Shown here: positions 1 to 12,212 of the stretch, piece after piece
Layout: the number at the start of each line of letters is the position of its first letter
Numbering within the stretch: the first letter of the stretch is position 1
Assembly (NCBI GenBank): GCA_026119855.1
Contig: JAOWBW010000388.1
Span: 1,960,518-2,024,517, forward strand
Length of the DNA stretch: 64,000 nt
Source of the DNA: Campanula takesimana
Lineage: Eukaryota; Streptophyta; Magnoliopsida; Asterales; Campanulaceae
Direction of reading: 5' to 3'
Notes under the pieces: model-generated
What the model was told of the DNA's origin: nothing
What the model saw: only the letters and a program-made list of their open reading frames with translations
Databases searched by the model: none
Made by a program: the position numbers and the translations under genes

Positions 1-154
1 CACTGTATTTTTCTTTATCGCGTAATCTTTATCGAGTTAAAATGGAAAAAATAGAAAAAAGAAGTAATTTGGATGTGGCTACTGTAACCTAAATAATAAG
101 TATTCAAACAGAAGAAGCAGTTTTAGTAACCGGTTGAATGTTGTTCTGTGACAG

Positions 155-531
155 GCCTACCAGCCGAGACTATGATCGAGAGGTTTGTTACGATTGGTGC
201 ATACAGTCTGTTGAGGTCGTGCACGATTGAGCCAGAGTGCATCATCGGACAGCATTCCATACTCATGGAAGGATCAATGGTTGAGACCCACTCAATTCTC
301 GAAGCTGGATCAGTGGTCCCACCAGGAAGGAGGATTCCAACGGGTGAGTTGTGGGCTGGTAATCCTGCAAAATATGTAAGGACGCTGAGTCATGAAGAAA
401 CTCTAGAGATCCCTAAACTTGCAGTGGCCATTAATGATCTGAGCAAAAGCTATTTCTCAGAGTACCTCCCTTACTCAACAATATATTTGGAGGTTGAGAA
501 GATGAAGAAATCACTAGGAATTGAAATTTGA
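155..531 (+). CDS. GAMMACAL: Gamma carbonic anhydrase-like mitochondrial complex I subunit, last exon (partial)
   Basis: This is the 3' terminal exon; earlier exons lie left of the window. The acceptor is the AG at 153-154, preceded by intron sequence from position 1. The exon encodes the last ~126 residues and ends with TGA at 529-531. The protein shows the hexapeptide-repeat, left-handed beta-helix style of the gamma-CA family and closely resembles Arabidopsis gamma-CAL1/2 as I remember them, with stretches such as YSLLRSCTIEPECIIGQHS, AGSVVPPGRRIP and GELWAGNPAK. In plants these proteins form the matrix-facing gamma-CA domain on the membrane arm of mitochondrial complex I; the CAL members lack the full set of zinc-binding histidines of true gamma-CAs. 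The codon at the splice junction is completed by one base of the upstream exon (phase fits). The gene is convergent with the F-box gene downstream. No frameshift is seen. Confidence 0.93.
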
Positions 532-700
532 AAAGGTCTCTTCCCCCTTTTCACCCTCTATTTCATCTGTGTGCTTAATTAATATGTACCCAAGTTTTCC
601 TTATAAAGGAATAAGCAAGTGCAGGAAGCATTTTGATTTGATTTCCTTCTTTTGTATTCGAGTTATTGGAATTCTTTTTTGAAAAACTGAGAGTATAGTA

Positions 701-849
701 CACTCTGTTTTATTATGGTCAACACAAATGAAATTTGACCAACCATTGTCGATCTAATCATTATAGTAAAATTCTAAAATTGTTTAAAGCACTATTCATC
801 ATTTCCCATCATTTGCTATTTCTCTAGTCTTACTTTGGTCCGGAGGGAG
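701..849. mobile_element. Stowaway-like MITE between convergent genes
   Basis: The right end carries GGAGGGAG next to TA and the left end carries the degenerate match CACTCTGTTTTATTATGGTC, giving imperfect terminal inverted repeats (TIRs) with TA on both sides. It sits in the 3' intergenic space between the gamma-CAL and F-box genes. About 850-1262 otherwise holds nothing I can identify beyond AT-rich sequence. Confidence 0.5.
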
Positions 850-1262
850 TAACTGATAAATCATCAATAACAGTTTTAGAATATCATTGTGATTATGATC
901 ACTAGATTGACTGACACTAATGTTTGATCAAAATCATTTCCTCAATTCCGCATAAATTTGTCTCATATGACAATTCAAGCTTTTTATCAATATATTTTCA
1001 TGGACATAATTATCCTTATCCTTGATGTATGACAACTATTAATCTAGGTTGCACACATTTATTTGGTCCATCTCAAAACAAATCTCGCATTTCTAAATAG
1101 AAAATAATCTTAGTACAATTTTACCATGATACATAATATGCATGCAGTAACAAGTACTGTAAATCACAATATTTAAAGACACTGTCAAGTCAATTGCCCA
1201 TTAATTATGAGTACCATGAAAAACGATCAACAGCCTCCTTCAAAGTAATCCAAAGCCAAGAT

Positions 1263-4123
1263 CTAATTCTGAAGTGGAGGAGAGTACGACATGACCAAGT
1301 ACACACTGCTAAACACATGAAGACAACAGCGCACTTGACCCTCTTGGCTATATGAGCTTAAATCACCACGTCCAATTTCCCCACCACAAAATGATCCGGC
1401 CACTGGGACCCCCGGGAAGTTATCCAGGAAGGGTGAGCTGTCAACGTTTGATTGCCCAAATAAAGGCTCCCCACGACCACAGCAAGAGAATATAATCCCT
1501 CCAAAAACTTCCTTCTTTCCTCGATTAGCGCTACTAGGCCCCACGGGACGAGCAGTATCCTTGTTACAATCTTGCTTCAAAATGTCTGACACTTTTCTAC
1601 AACAAGATAGAGCGGTGTTGGAATCTGAGTGGTAGAAGCGAAAGGAGTCCCCAGTTCTAATACCCACATCACCAACAAACAGATACTCTTGGCTATCTCT
1701 GCACAGTGAGAGATGGATTAACTTACTTATCAATAAAGTAGAAAGCCGTTACTCCCTCCGTCCCAAATGAACGACTTTTTCCGACTTAAAAGACACTCCG
1801 AACAGATTGACTTTTAAGAGTAAAAATTCATAAATATTTGTTATATGTTTCAGAATGTTAGTTTTGCAAGTATAAAATGATTTTTTTTTTTTTAAATAAT
1901 CATTTAAGGACACGCATTGAAATTTTGAGATTAAAATGTCATTATGTAGTAGTTAACAGGACTATGGATCCATTCAACGTGAGAAATGATCCCCCGCCTT
2001 TATTTAGGAGGGGAGGCCTATTTGTAAAATTCAGTTCCACTTGACAAATAAATTGCAATCTCAAAATCTAAGATCAGTGCAGAGAAAAATAGCATGCATT
2101 AGGAACTCAGAAATACATCATCAAATGCTTCAACGATGAGCACCTGGAAATCTGTATTAAGAGAGGTGACAAAATGTATATAGAGAGGTGACGTATATAA
2201 ACACAAAGAAGTTCTGTCACTTACCCCAGAACTTCATGGAAAGACAGTGACGTTATCCATCCAACTTTATCCAACCCAATAGAGCATTTTCTTCTTTTAG
2301 TTACCCCAATGTAGAAAGTAGGAAACTGAATACGAAGTCCCAGCTGTCAAATAATAATTTGAAAAGTCAAAATTCGAATACAAACTTAGGTGAACTAAAA
2401 TGAGACAAGTTACAATTTACAACCATAAGCATCACCGCAGTGTATTCCATTTCTTTAATAATTTGAAAACTCACAATTTGAAGACAAACTTAGGTGAACC
2501 AAAATGAGACATGTTACAAGTTACAGCCATAGGCATCACCACAGTGTATTCCATTTCTTTAAGACGATTCATATTTTAGATAGGACATACTGGCTTTAGT
2601 TCCTACTAATAGCACATACTTTCTTTCCAAAAAGTAAGTGTGCAAATTCATTTCTAGATAAAGAGGGTTTCTCCTTTGGGAAATTTTCTTTCACGTCATG
2701 GCTTCAGTGCCCTATGAGTTTGTGGATGAGAATAATCAAGTCAAACCAACTAAACTAAAGCAAGTCTTACTAGAAGCCACATAATGATAAGGTTATTTTA
2801 GGGGATAATTTTCTTATTTAAGGCAATAAGCCAACTCGTATGTCTTCCTATGGGACAGAGGGGGTATTTGACAGGAAAGAGGTTCATCATCAAATTATTT
2901 GAAGAAAACAGTGGCAGCCCCCTAAACTTGATGAAACCTAGAACAGAGGATCCAAAATACAAATATAGTATAGCCCACAGTCGTAGTAAAGGTATATATT
3001 GGCATACTTCATCATAGACTTGACTTATAATAGTTTCACCATCCAGATTCTCACGGTGGCCTTCTCTTCTTGCGGTGAGCCATGTCAAACCGTCTTCGTG
3101 TCTCTCTCTTACAGAAGATGCCTTATAAGTGGGGCCTATAGGTGATAAACCACTTGATATGGTAGCCTGGAATTGTGTTTCTCCAATACCTGCTAATTGA
3201 AATAAGAGAACAAGTGATATGAGCTACAAATAAACTTCACTTGTATATGTATTTCTCTCGCTAACTGAAATATAATGTAATGTCTAGTTATGTGTTATGA
3301 CATTTACCATGATGTCTGTCACTATCCCGTGCAAATACCAGGGCAACAGCAGCGGAAGTGAAGTCGTTACTAGTGCTGGTGTTCTCTGAGGAATCATCTC
3401 TATATAGGAACTGACAGCTTGCATCACCTACAATGACAGTCTCTGAAGACATGGCATAATCTGCAGGAAGAAAGATTTCAATAGCTATGCAAAATTCAGT
3501 AACTCTTGCCCGTAGCTCAATAATGCGTATGATTGAGTAATGACTTAGGTTTGAGTTACTTAAAGCAAATGAGATTAATGAAGTGCTTTAGTGAAAGCCA
3601 TGATACATTAGAATGGTAAGGAGCAGGAAGGGAAAAACAACAAAATTTACAAACAATGGACTGTTCATGCAACACACACACACATATGTATATATGTACG
3701 TATGTGTGTGTGTGTGTGTACATGTGTATGTTTATGAATACATGTATGCATGTTTATATATATATATATAGGTAGGTGCTCAAATGAGAACCTAAATATC
3801 GTGAGAACCGTGAGAACCAATCATAACCATTAGATTAGAAAAAAAATCAAGGGTCCATATGTTAGATACAATTGATACACTTAGATACATTACAAAAAAT
3901 TCGATTACACTTGGATACAATAGGTTAATAAGTATTGTATCCAAGTGTTGCACTTGGATACACTATGTTAAAAACTAATGTATCCAATTGTTTTTCGAAA
4001 ATTAACTAATGTATCCAAGTGTATCCAATGTATCTAACATCTGGACCATTGATTTTTTTTCTAATCTAATGGTTATGATTGGTTCTCACGGTTCTCATAT
4101 AAAATGGTTCTCACAGGAGCGCG

Positions 4124-4160
<37 letters not shown>

Positions 4161-4444
4161 TCCCTCGGTTTCATGTCACTTGAGACCAAAAATTTTGGCA
4201 CACAAATTAAGAAAAAGAAAGAGAGAGAAATAGTGGGAGAAGATGTTTGTGAGTATTAAAAATTGAATAAGAGAGAGAATGAGTGGGAGGAATAGTGAGT
4301 TGAATGGTGTTGTGAGTGTAAAAGTAAACTAGGAGAGAGAATGAGTGGGGGGAATAGTAAAGATTCTTTACCATTTTGGGCAGTCTCAAGTAATGTGAAA
4401 CAGACGAAAAGGGAAATAAGTCTCAAATGACATGAAACGGAGGG

Positions 4445-4490
<46 letters not shown>

Positions 4491-6611
4491 TGTATGTATA
4501 TATATATATATATATGTATGTATATATATATATATATATGTATGTATATATATATATATATATGTATGTATATATATATATATATATATGTATGTATAAT
4601 TATAATATAAAAATGCTTACACATACACACATGTATGTATAGGAGTATGTCGCATTAACAATCCAGGTATCCAAAGGCACAAGAGAAAGATGCATGCTCA
4701 GAATTTGATAGGGGACAGTAAACCCAAATTAACCAATGTATATTTTCGCATGGTACTCACCCATCTTTTCAAGAACAGGCTTCATGCTTGTATCACAGTC
4801 CTACCAATATATTCAGGTCATCCATCAGAATTGCAAAAAGAACCAAAGCTTAGTTGTGAATAATAAAAAGGACTTCTAATAGAGAAACGCAGCAATTAAA
4901 AATGTAAACTTACACCAAACATTATAATAGCAGCTGGGGATGTGCAACCCGAAACTGTAGCTGTGTATTCCTTGATGTCCATCACAAACTTGTCAACCAT
5001 GGGTACCTGTCGTTGCTGATGTTTGTATGCAATTGCGTCATTTCCTCTTCCATTTAAAAATACAGAAAAGACTACAGTTGTCTTTGGATTAAAATATGAA
5101 ATGGGAAGATCCAAGTCTGTCGCACAAAATACAAGTTAAATGTACAATAAGTGAAATTTAGGTGTACATTTAAAATATTATGTCCAAAAATCAATTCTTT
5201 TTTAAAACAAATGTCCCAAAATTAGTGTGTTTCTAGTAAATTAATTGACTTCACCTTTATCAACCATCATGTCATAATTTACACTTGCAATGTGATCACC
5301 AACTGCTGCTAAAAGTGTTTAAAACTCAGCTTCCTAAGATACCTAAAAAAGTGGACTCCCATTGTGAAGGAGGGAGTTCAATCAATCAAATGATATTTCT
5401 CCGTTCGTGATTATATGGTTGTATAAATCAGCTCTTGTCCAGTTCACCATGTCCACCTAACATTAGCCACTGGTTAGCTATCTCTTTATTTATTTTTTGA
5501 CAAACAATGTGTATACTTTAATGATGTGTAATGAGCACTATTACTATATGTCTATATCCGTTTAACTGAACTTCTACTTGTTGTTTGATAAAATTGAAAC
5601 TATATCCACATAAGGGTCAATTAATCCAGTTCATCAGTTTACAGAGACAGTCTCAGGCCCAAAACTATCCTTAAAAAAACACTATTTTTGGAAGTAACGA
5701 AGGATCTGTTTACCGCATTGGGCATTAAAAGGGGGATTGCATTGACTTTCAATCCAGGCATGAACCCAACTATCAATGAAATTGATCGATTTGAATTATC
5801 GTTCATCTCCACAACTGCGTCAACATCCTCATCCTCATCCTCATTCCTAGTTACTTCCCACTGAATCTGCATAAAATTTAAATATTTGAGGTTAAAGTAA
5901 ATACTGCGTTATAAGAGATTTTCAACCATAATGTCTCAGGAAACAAAAATAAGAGTAAAGATTGATGAACGACCATCCTATATTAAACCTCTTTAAATTC
6001 ATTTGAAACTGAATCCCTTCCTATAATTCCCGCGGGTACGGAAGTAATGACCGGAATTTTGGAGCCGAATTTTCCAGTTATCTGCAAAACAGCTATTAAT
6101 CAAATGAACCAAGTGCGTTTATGTGTGTGTAAACTGTTCAAGAAAGGAAATCATACAAGTTGATGAGCATGCTGCCAATCAAAGGAAGGGCCAACGTAGA
6201 CAATGACAAAATGTGGCCGTATAGGCTCCGATAAGACCTTGTTTACCACCTCTTCCACGGCACCCTTTACATAAAAAAAAGAGAGAGAAATTAAATTCAA
6301 AATCAGATGCCCTAATTTCCAAAATTAAACTCAATTTACTCGATTGAAAAGTGAAAAAGCAAAACTCTTTCAATTCAAAGTGGTGTGATGATTATTACCT
6401 GAAGAGAAGGATTGAAAGATAAGGCGGCGGAGAGCTTGGGGCGACATAGAACACGGTCGCAGACGAGGTTCCAGGAACGGCTAACACAAGCTGCGGATGC
6501 GAAGGATACGGCGGGAAGTCTGGAGAGTATGTTTTGAAGAAGGTCTTCTCCAATGAAATCAAAACTTCCTCCTCCGGTAAAACGGCTCTGTATCGGCGCC
6601 GGCGTCTCCAT
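1263..6611 (-). CDS. F-box protein with FIST domain (At5g63520-like), 10 exons
   Basis: Exons (genomic): 6611-6399, 6264-6157, 6081-5989, 5866-5714, 5006-4914, 4800-4761, 3460-3308, 3189-3008, 2325-2225, 1698-1263; 1572 nt, 523 aa, all introns GT-AG with matching phases. Residues ~17-57 form an F-box (EDLLQNILSRLPAVSFASAA, then WNLVCDRVL), the part that binds the SKP1 adaptor of SCF ubiquitin ligases. The rest is the FIST region: KFVMDIKEYTATVSGCT, IGPTYKA, FYIGVTKRRKCSIG, GGIIFSCCGRG and NVDSSPFLDNFPGVPVAG. FIST is thought to bind small ligands, so a sensor-type substrate receptor is an inference. I start at 6611; an in-frame ATG at 6659 would add 16 residues. Exon 5 was set by phase and by homology to VDKFVMDIK in the Arabidopsis protein. 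The intron at 3461-4760 is swollen by two MITEs and TA repeats. Confidence 0.9.
2350..2562. repeat. Tandem duplication (~107 bp x 2) in F-box intron
   Basis: Two diverged copies lie head to tail, both containing ACAAACTTAGGTGAAC and ending near GTGTATTCCATTTCTTTAA. They lie in the intron between exons 9 and 8 and have no coding potential. Confidence 0.75.
3771..4128. mobile_element. Small foldback MITE inserted in a (TA)n tract
   Basis: The left end reads GGTAGGTGCTCAAATGAGAA and the right end, in reverse, GGGTCGCGCTCCTGTGAGAA. Both continue into an almost identical arm containing GAGAACCAATCATAACCATT. The core holds short palindromes built on GATACAAT/ATTGTATC. It is flanked on both sides by runs of TA. 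It is the same family as the large element at 29600-33293, in the opposite orientation. It lies in the largest intron of the F-box gene and has no ORF. Confidence 0.8.
4160..4446. mobile_element. Stowaway-like MITE
   Basis: TIRs are CTCCCTCGGTTTCATGTCAC at the left and the inverted match ending ATGAAACGGAGGGAG at the right, with TA duplication at 4158-4159 and 4447-4448. The interior is rich in GAGAGAATGAGTGGG-like repeats and non-coding. It lies within the F-box intron and is bordered by TA microsatellites on both sides. Confidence 0.85.
4447..4600. repeat. (TA)n / TATG minisatellite
   Basis: Long TA runs are punctuated by four regularly spaced TGTATGTATA interruptions (period about 26 bp). 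A 124-residue antisense reading frame through it is a simple-sequence artefact of alternating Ile and Tyr codons. Confidence 0.9.
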
Positions 6612-6859
6612 GTAGACGTTCCGTTCTTTTCTACTCCTATGTAATGTTTGATATCCCAAGCAAATGCGTGTTTTGTAGTGAGTATGTGGACCGGAAGGAA
6701 ATAAATTAAAAAAAAAACTGTCTTATTTAGGAATTTTATTATAATTAGGGGACTTTTGGTGAATTAATCCAGATATAAATTAAAGTCGTATCACTCTTCT
6801 TTAGGGCTGGGGGTATAACCAACCGTAGTGACAGTGAGAAAGAAAGATTGAAGGTGGGA
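6612..6859. promoter_or_regulatory. Short shared promoter between divergent F-box/FIST and SAE1 genes
   Basis: The two start codons (6611 on the minus strand, 6860 on the plus strand) are only 248 bp apart, so both promoters and 5' UTRs must fit here. GATATAAATT near 6771-6780 is a plausible TATA element for SAE1; no clear TATA is seen for the F-box gene. If the F-box protein instead begins at the in-frame ATG at 6659 the space shrinks to 200 bp. Confidence 0.6.
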
Positions 6860-9800
6860 ATGGAGGGGGAGGAGTTAACGGAGCAGGAAACTGCCTTGTA
6901 TGATCGCCAAATTAGGGTTTGGGGTGTTGATGCTCAACGCAGGTACGTCCCTCGCTGCATTTATTCCCTCATTTTTTTTTTTCTTTTTAATTTTTGTGGT
7001 AGATTAGTTTGAAACAATCTTAATTATCTTCAGGCTCAGCAAAGCTCATATATTGGTTAGTGGACTCAAAGGGACTGTTGTGGAGGTATCTTTTGCCTAA
7101 ATTTACTATTTTTCATCTATCTCTAAAATTTCACAGTATTTTAAGATTATGCTTAACTAGAATGAAATGATGGAAATTGACATTAAGGAGTCAGAGATTC
7201 CATCTATCAATGCATTTAGTATATGATGTTACGAAACACTGGCGGAGCACCCCAAGTATAAAGGGGGCGAGGACTAGGAGCACGCCATGTATAAAGGGGC
7301 AATTGCCCCCTGGTTTCTTTACATTTACCAATTTAGCACTAGAATGTTTTGACAATAATGCTTTCACCTTTAAAAAAAAAAAAAAAACTGGCTCTGCCAT
7401 TGTTACGAAACATTGAGTAGAGAGTCTTCTGTTTCTCTAATAAAGAGACCTAAAGGAGTCCATGATTTAGAACTAAAAAGTCAAAACAATATAACAAGAG
7501 GGGTTTTTTAAAAAGGAAAGTATCAAAAGGCTGAGGGCCATGCATGGCCTTGGCCTTGTGGTGGCTTTGCCACTGGCTATATCTTGTCAAGTTTGTCATA
7601 AGAAGTGTTTTATGAGACAGTAATGAATTGTGATGATATTTGGTGCAGTTCTGCAAAAACATTGTTCTTGCAGGGGTAGGCAGCTTAACCTTAAATGACG
7701 ACCGGCCTGTTACGGAAGATGCATTATCTGCCAATTTCCTCATCCCTTTTGATGATAAAATGGGTGGTGGGGAAACTCTCGCTGAACTCTGTTGTGATTC
7801 TTTGAAAGATTTCAATCCTATGGTTCGTGTTTCTGTACAAGAAGGTATGTTTTCTGCACACTGTCTGGGTTAAATTCCAACTTTATCAGTGGCTTAGTGG
7901 ATGTTATTTTCCCTCTGCTATGTGTTAGCGCAAGTCCCATATGGAACTAATATTGCATTTTGATGCTAACGCAAAAACTTCTATTACTCCATATTCTATA
8001 ATCGGCAGGTGATGTATCAAGCTTTGCGGTAGACTTCTTTGAAAAGTTCGATGTTGTGGTTATCAGTTCTTGCTCCCTTAATGCGAAAGTACTCTCTTGC
8101 CACTTTCCTTATGTCAAACACACACACACACACACACACACATCTTAATGGAATTCCACTTTTCTTCACATATCCATACATTCCTTACATGTCCCATGCA
8201 TTATATCTTCTGTTACTTGATGTTTATGCTGCAGAAAATTGTGAACGCAAAGTGCAGAAAGTTATCAAAGCGTATTGCATTTTACACAGTAGATTGTCGA
8301 GACTCATGCGGTGAAATATTTGTTGATTTGCAAAAGTATACTTATTCGAAGGTTATCTTTCTTGATCTGTTACTATATATACTTTGTTCCTTTTTGCATG
8401 TCCTGCACTTGTATCTTATTTTCAGAGTTCAGTACTTAGGGATAAAAGGCTTTGTTGCTGTTGTATACTTGTATTATTTATCATCATAGGTCATTAATTT
8501 CAAGAGCTTGTTATGACTTAAGAGTTATAAATTAATCACAGACAATGTTGATGTAAGCTTGTTTGTTCATTATAAAATTTGTCAATTTTATTTGGCATGT
8601 TTTTGTGTATGAGCAAAATATGTTGCACAATTTGAGACTGGAGTACATGTGCACAGCTCTGTTGTTGAAGGTTCCTTCAATCGTGTATGAGCTCTTAGAG
8701 CGTGAACAAACCAAAATTAGCTGGCTGACCTTGTTTCTGTCTATGAAGGGCAGACCTTGTTTCTCTCAAGGATCATGGAAAATTGGAAATTAGGTATCTC
8801 ATAATGGACAGGTGAAGTATGAAAATATATTTGGCCAAATTAAGTAATTTCCACTTATCTTGGTTGGTCTTAAGCCGAGTGATTTCTTCAACTTGAAAAA
8901 CAAATGTCTTGTTGGTAGTAAAACTTTGCTTTAATATAACTATATGACAGGTTTAATTGCTTTTCTTATGATTTTCTCTTACCCATTTTGCAGAAAAAGC
9001 TTGATGATACAGTTGAATGCCAAATGCAATATCCTGCTTTTGAGGTATGACTTGCTTAAATGCTCAGACAAGATAATGGTTTTTGTTTTGTGCTGCATTT
9101 TGTTCACATTTTACAGCTATCCTCTCACACTTGATTGATCCATATCTTTGTATGTACATTTCTTTTGTCAGTCTGGTGTGTGCATTGGGAAATCTTATAA
9201 TTGTAAATCTTGGAAAAATGAATTGTAGGGGACTTACTGCAGCAAGCTCTCTGTTCATATAGATTATTTTTATTAATTAATCAGATTCTTCTCGAACATT
9301 ATACAGGCATCAGTTCTGAATCTCAATTGTTTTTAAAATGGTAGAGAAATTAGTATATGATATATGGTATGGATGTCTATGTTGATGATATAATATGCTA
9401 AATTCTGCTTCTGAGTTTGTTGGTTCTTGTGTGTCCAAAGTTCTAGGCCCTAGAGATTATATTTACGTTGTAGCTATGCTGTCAATAATACCACCAGTTT
9501 ATGTACGTTTGTATGTAAGTGTATACTTTCTTTCATATAAGTATGTTTTAGGGATAATCACGTAGAACAGGGTAACATTAAATTTGCATTGTCATAGAGC
9601 AAAGGATTAAAGGTAGACATTCAAGATTCTATAGAGCAACTTTTTATGTTCCAAATTTGAGGAGAGTTTCTTTTCTTGCTGCCCTTATTGTGTTTCCTGC
9701 AATCTCTTTTAATGGACGCTTGTGCCCATGTTCCAAATTTAAGGAAAGTTTCTTTTCTTGCTGCCCGTATTGCGCTTCCTGCATTTCCTTTTCATGGGCA

Positions 9801-12212
9801 CGTGTGCCCTTTCTAGACTTGTACAATGTACGACTATCTTAACATGCAAATCTAAATTAAAAATATTAATAAGATTATTTTTGAGGCGTGGAGCAAATAT
9901 TGTCCTTCTTTCTTCCTTCTCAGCACAAGCGCTCTTTTTTTAGGGATTGCTCCCCTTTTCTCCCACCCTTGACAATAACTCCACCATCCCTTCCTCTACA
10001 ATAATTATACAAATTGGACATGCCATTTTAGAGCCTATCAAATGTTGTGCTGAGATTTTTTTTTTTTTTGGTGGTGGGGGTGTAGTGGGGTTTGGGAGGC
10101 GGTGTTGGGAGTGCTTAGGTCAAATATTATACTACTCCATCCATCCCAAAATAATCTTCACTTTTTTCGATGTTACTACACTTTTTTCGATGTTACTACG
10201 AAGGACTTTGAACAATGATTTTAGGTTGATTTAATTATCCTAATGAAAATCTAAAACTTGTTATTGATAGTATTGTTGATGGTGTGTCAATTACAAGTTT
10301 TAGATTTTCATTAATACAATTGAGTCAGTCTAATATTATTGCTCAAAGATCCTTCGTAGTAACGGCGAAAAAAGTAGGAAAATCATTTTGGGACGGAGGT
10401 AGTACATCACAAGAAAGATTATTAGCGCTTTCCCAAAGTGTATTCGTTCACTCACCCAAGAAACTTATTTCTTCACATTGCAGGAAGCCATTGCGAAACC
10501 ATGGAGATCTCTTCCTAGGAGAACGTCAAAGCTATACTATGCTTTGAGAGGTAACAATAACTATTGTGGCTTTATGTGCATCTTCTTTATCTATAACCCC
10601 CTCTGACACAAAATGATCTTCTCACTGCCATTTTTCATTGTCCCAAAATATTCTTCTCATTCCTACAATTTGGGCTTAAACGTGCATAAAAACAACATGG
10701 CTAGTGAAGGAAGTGTTCATATCCTTAAAAAGTTTGAATAGTCAAATGTGATCATTTTGGTACGGAGGGAGTATTTTCTTGGAGACGTTTTAGAGTTGCA
10801 AATAAGGTCATGTTCAGTTTAGAAAAAAGGTGGATGGATAATTGCAAAACTTTCCAGAAGAAGAGAGCGTATTGGTAGTAGGGAGATTTTACTTCAGTTG
10901 TTTAGAGACATGGTTCCTTGGATTGACTAAAACTTCAATTCTTGGTAGCAAAATAATTCTTGGTAGCAAAATAATGGAGGCTGAAACACACCCTATATTA
11001 GGAAAGTATGTCTGAATACATTAGACATAAGAAACTAATACAAATCCCCAAATTTGTACGACCTCCCATCCCCCCCTCCCCCTCCACCTCACAACACACT
11101 TTTAGTACATTCTTCTTTTCAAAATTTCACCTGGTTTATTACTCCCTTCGTCCCGAAATGATCTTCCTTTTTTTTTTTTTTGTGGTCTTCACAAGGTACT
11201 TTGAGCAATAATTTTAGGTTAATTTAATTATCCTAATGAACCTAAATTTATTGCTCAAAGTACCTTCGCGTTAATAACAAACGAAAGTGGGAAGATCATT
11301 TCGGGACAGATGGAGTATCTCTTAGGTTTCCAGCAGTGTACTAATGAATTGTTGATTACTGGTTGCAAGATCCTGCTTGACCTTTTGTTTTACCACTGGA
11401 AACCAAAACAACTTGAGTGCCTATAGAGCTTGCGGCAGTGGTCTTATCATAATCTTTTATCAGTATAATATAATTAAAAAAAGAAAAAAAACTAGATCGA
11501 GTTTGTCCACTTCTTCAGTGGACTTTTTTGGTTGAGAAAACATGTCGTGTGCTTCAAGGTTTTGCTTGAATTATGGATATCAAGAAAAGGAATTAGGGAC
11601 TTGCGTATCTTGTGATTAATCCATGGTTGTTGTTGGATGGTATGGTGGGTTGAATTCTTCTTTTGGTCCATTACTTGTGCTTTTTCAGGTGTTATATGAG
11701 CCTTTTTTTTTTTTTTTTTGCAGTATTAGAAAGGTTTGAAGATGCTGAGAAACGTAATCCTGGAGAGACTTCAATCGAAGACCTTCCTAATCTCCTCAAA
11801 CTGAGGAATGAACTTTGTCAGGCACATGTATGTTGTTGTCATATTTTTATTCAGTCTCTGTAATAATTATACAAAGTTCTGATGTAGGCTCTCCCATGCA
11901 ATTGCATGCAATTGCAGTCACTGAACATATCACACATTCCCGACTCTCTCCTAGAGAGGTTGGTGGCTTCTTCAAGAGAGTTTCCTCCAGTTTCTGCAAT
12001 AATTGGTGGAATCCTCGGGCAGGTTAATATTTTGAGACCTCTCTCTCTACACGCCCTTCCCCCAGTTTATTTGACTTGTTCTATGTTGGTTGGTATTACA
12101 GGAAGTGATTAAAGCAATATCAGGGAAAGGAGATCCGTTGAAGAATTTCTTTTTCTATGATGCCACGGATGGCAAAGGTATAATAGAGGACATTTCTACC
12201 CCTGACACGTGA
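6860..12212 (+). CDS. SAE1: SUMO-activating enzyme subunit 1 (E1 small subunit), 10 exons
   Basis: Exons: 6860-6942, 7034-7085, 7649-7844, 8009-8088, 8235-8351, 8994-9044, 10484-10550, 11724-11827, 11918-12022, 12102-12212; 966 nt, 321 aa, every junction GT-AG and in phase. The family is clear from TALYDRQIRVWG near the N-terminus, the ThiF/E1 fold segment FCKNIVLAGVGSLTLNDD, CCDSLKDFNPMV, FYTVDCRDSCGEIFVDLQ, and the C-terminal IIGGILGQEVIKAISGKG. SAE1 pairs with SAE2, which holds the catalytic cysteine and adenylation site, to activate SUMO; it acts mainly in the nucleus. Length matches the Arabidopsis proteins (about 320 aa). I chose the first ATG in this frame (GGGAATGG). Introns 2, 6 and 7 carry MITEs and intron 6 a tandem duplication, but no exon is damaged. 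Confidence 0.96.
7237..7401. mobile_element. hAT-type MITE with 8-bp target duplication, SAE1 intron 2
   Basis: TIRs are CACTGGCGGAGC at the left and the inverted match GCTCTGCCATTG at the right. An exact 8-bp duplication TTACGAAA flanks it at 7229-7236 and 7402-7409. At 165 bp it is non-coding and ends in a run of A before the right TIR. Eight-bp duplications and GGCGGA-type ends are typical of hAT elements. Confidence 0.85.
8118..8142. repeat. (CA)n microsatellite
   Basis: Simple CA repeat in SAE1 intron 4. Confidence 0.95.
9648..9806. repeat. Tandem duplication (~82 bp) in SAE1 intron 6
   Basis: Both copies begin GTTCCAAATTT and share TTTCTTTTCTTGCTGCCC; the second starts near 9730. Imperfect copies, no coding role seen. 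Confidence 0.8.
10135..10402. mobile_element. Stowaway-like MITE, SAE1 intron 6
   Basis: The left end is CTCCATCCATCCCAAAATAA and the right end CATTTTGGGACGGAGGTAG, with TA on each side. The interior arms CTTTGAACAATGATTTTAGG and their inverted match make it a near-complete hairpin. The left arm has a short duplication of CACTTTTTTCGATGTTACTA. Confidence 0.85.
10597..10771. mobile_element. Stowaway-like MITE, SAE1 intron 7
   Basis: The left end CCCCCTCTGACACAAAATGA and the right end TCATTTTGGTACGGAGGGAG are imperfect inverted repeats next to TA. The core is the same family as 14106-14297 (shared TTAAACGTGCATAAAA-like segment). Confidence 0.75.
11142..11315. mobile_element. Stowaway-like MITE, SAE1 intron 7
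   Basis: The left end CTCCCTTCGTCCCGAAATGA and the right end TCATTTCGGGACAGATGGAG are inverted repeats with TA duplications. The inner arms (TTTGAGCAATAATTTTAGG and inverse) relate it to 10135-10402. Confidence 0.85.

Noticed and set aside
4256..4630. 124-codon antisense ORF
   Set aside because: It is a TA/TATG microsatellite read as Ile-Tyr repeats plus part of a Stowaway MITE.
5007..5116. F-box exon 5 extended upstream to an acceptor at 5117
   Set aside because: The reading frame is open there but the acceptor would shift phase relative to exon 4; the acceptor at 5007 fits the phase and the Arabidopsis homologue.
10030..10134. G-rich stretch as quadruplex regulator
   Set aside because: Short GGTGGTGGGGG run beside poly-T in an intron, next to a MITE end; no supporting context.
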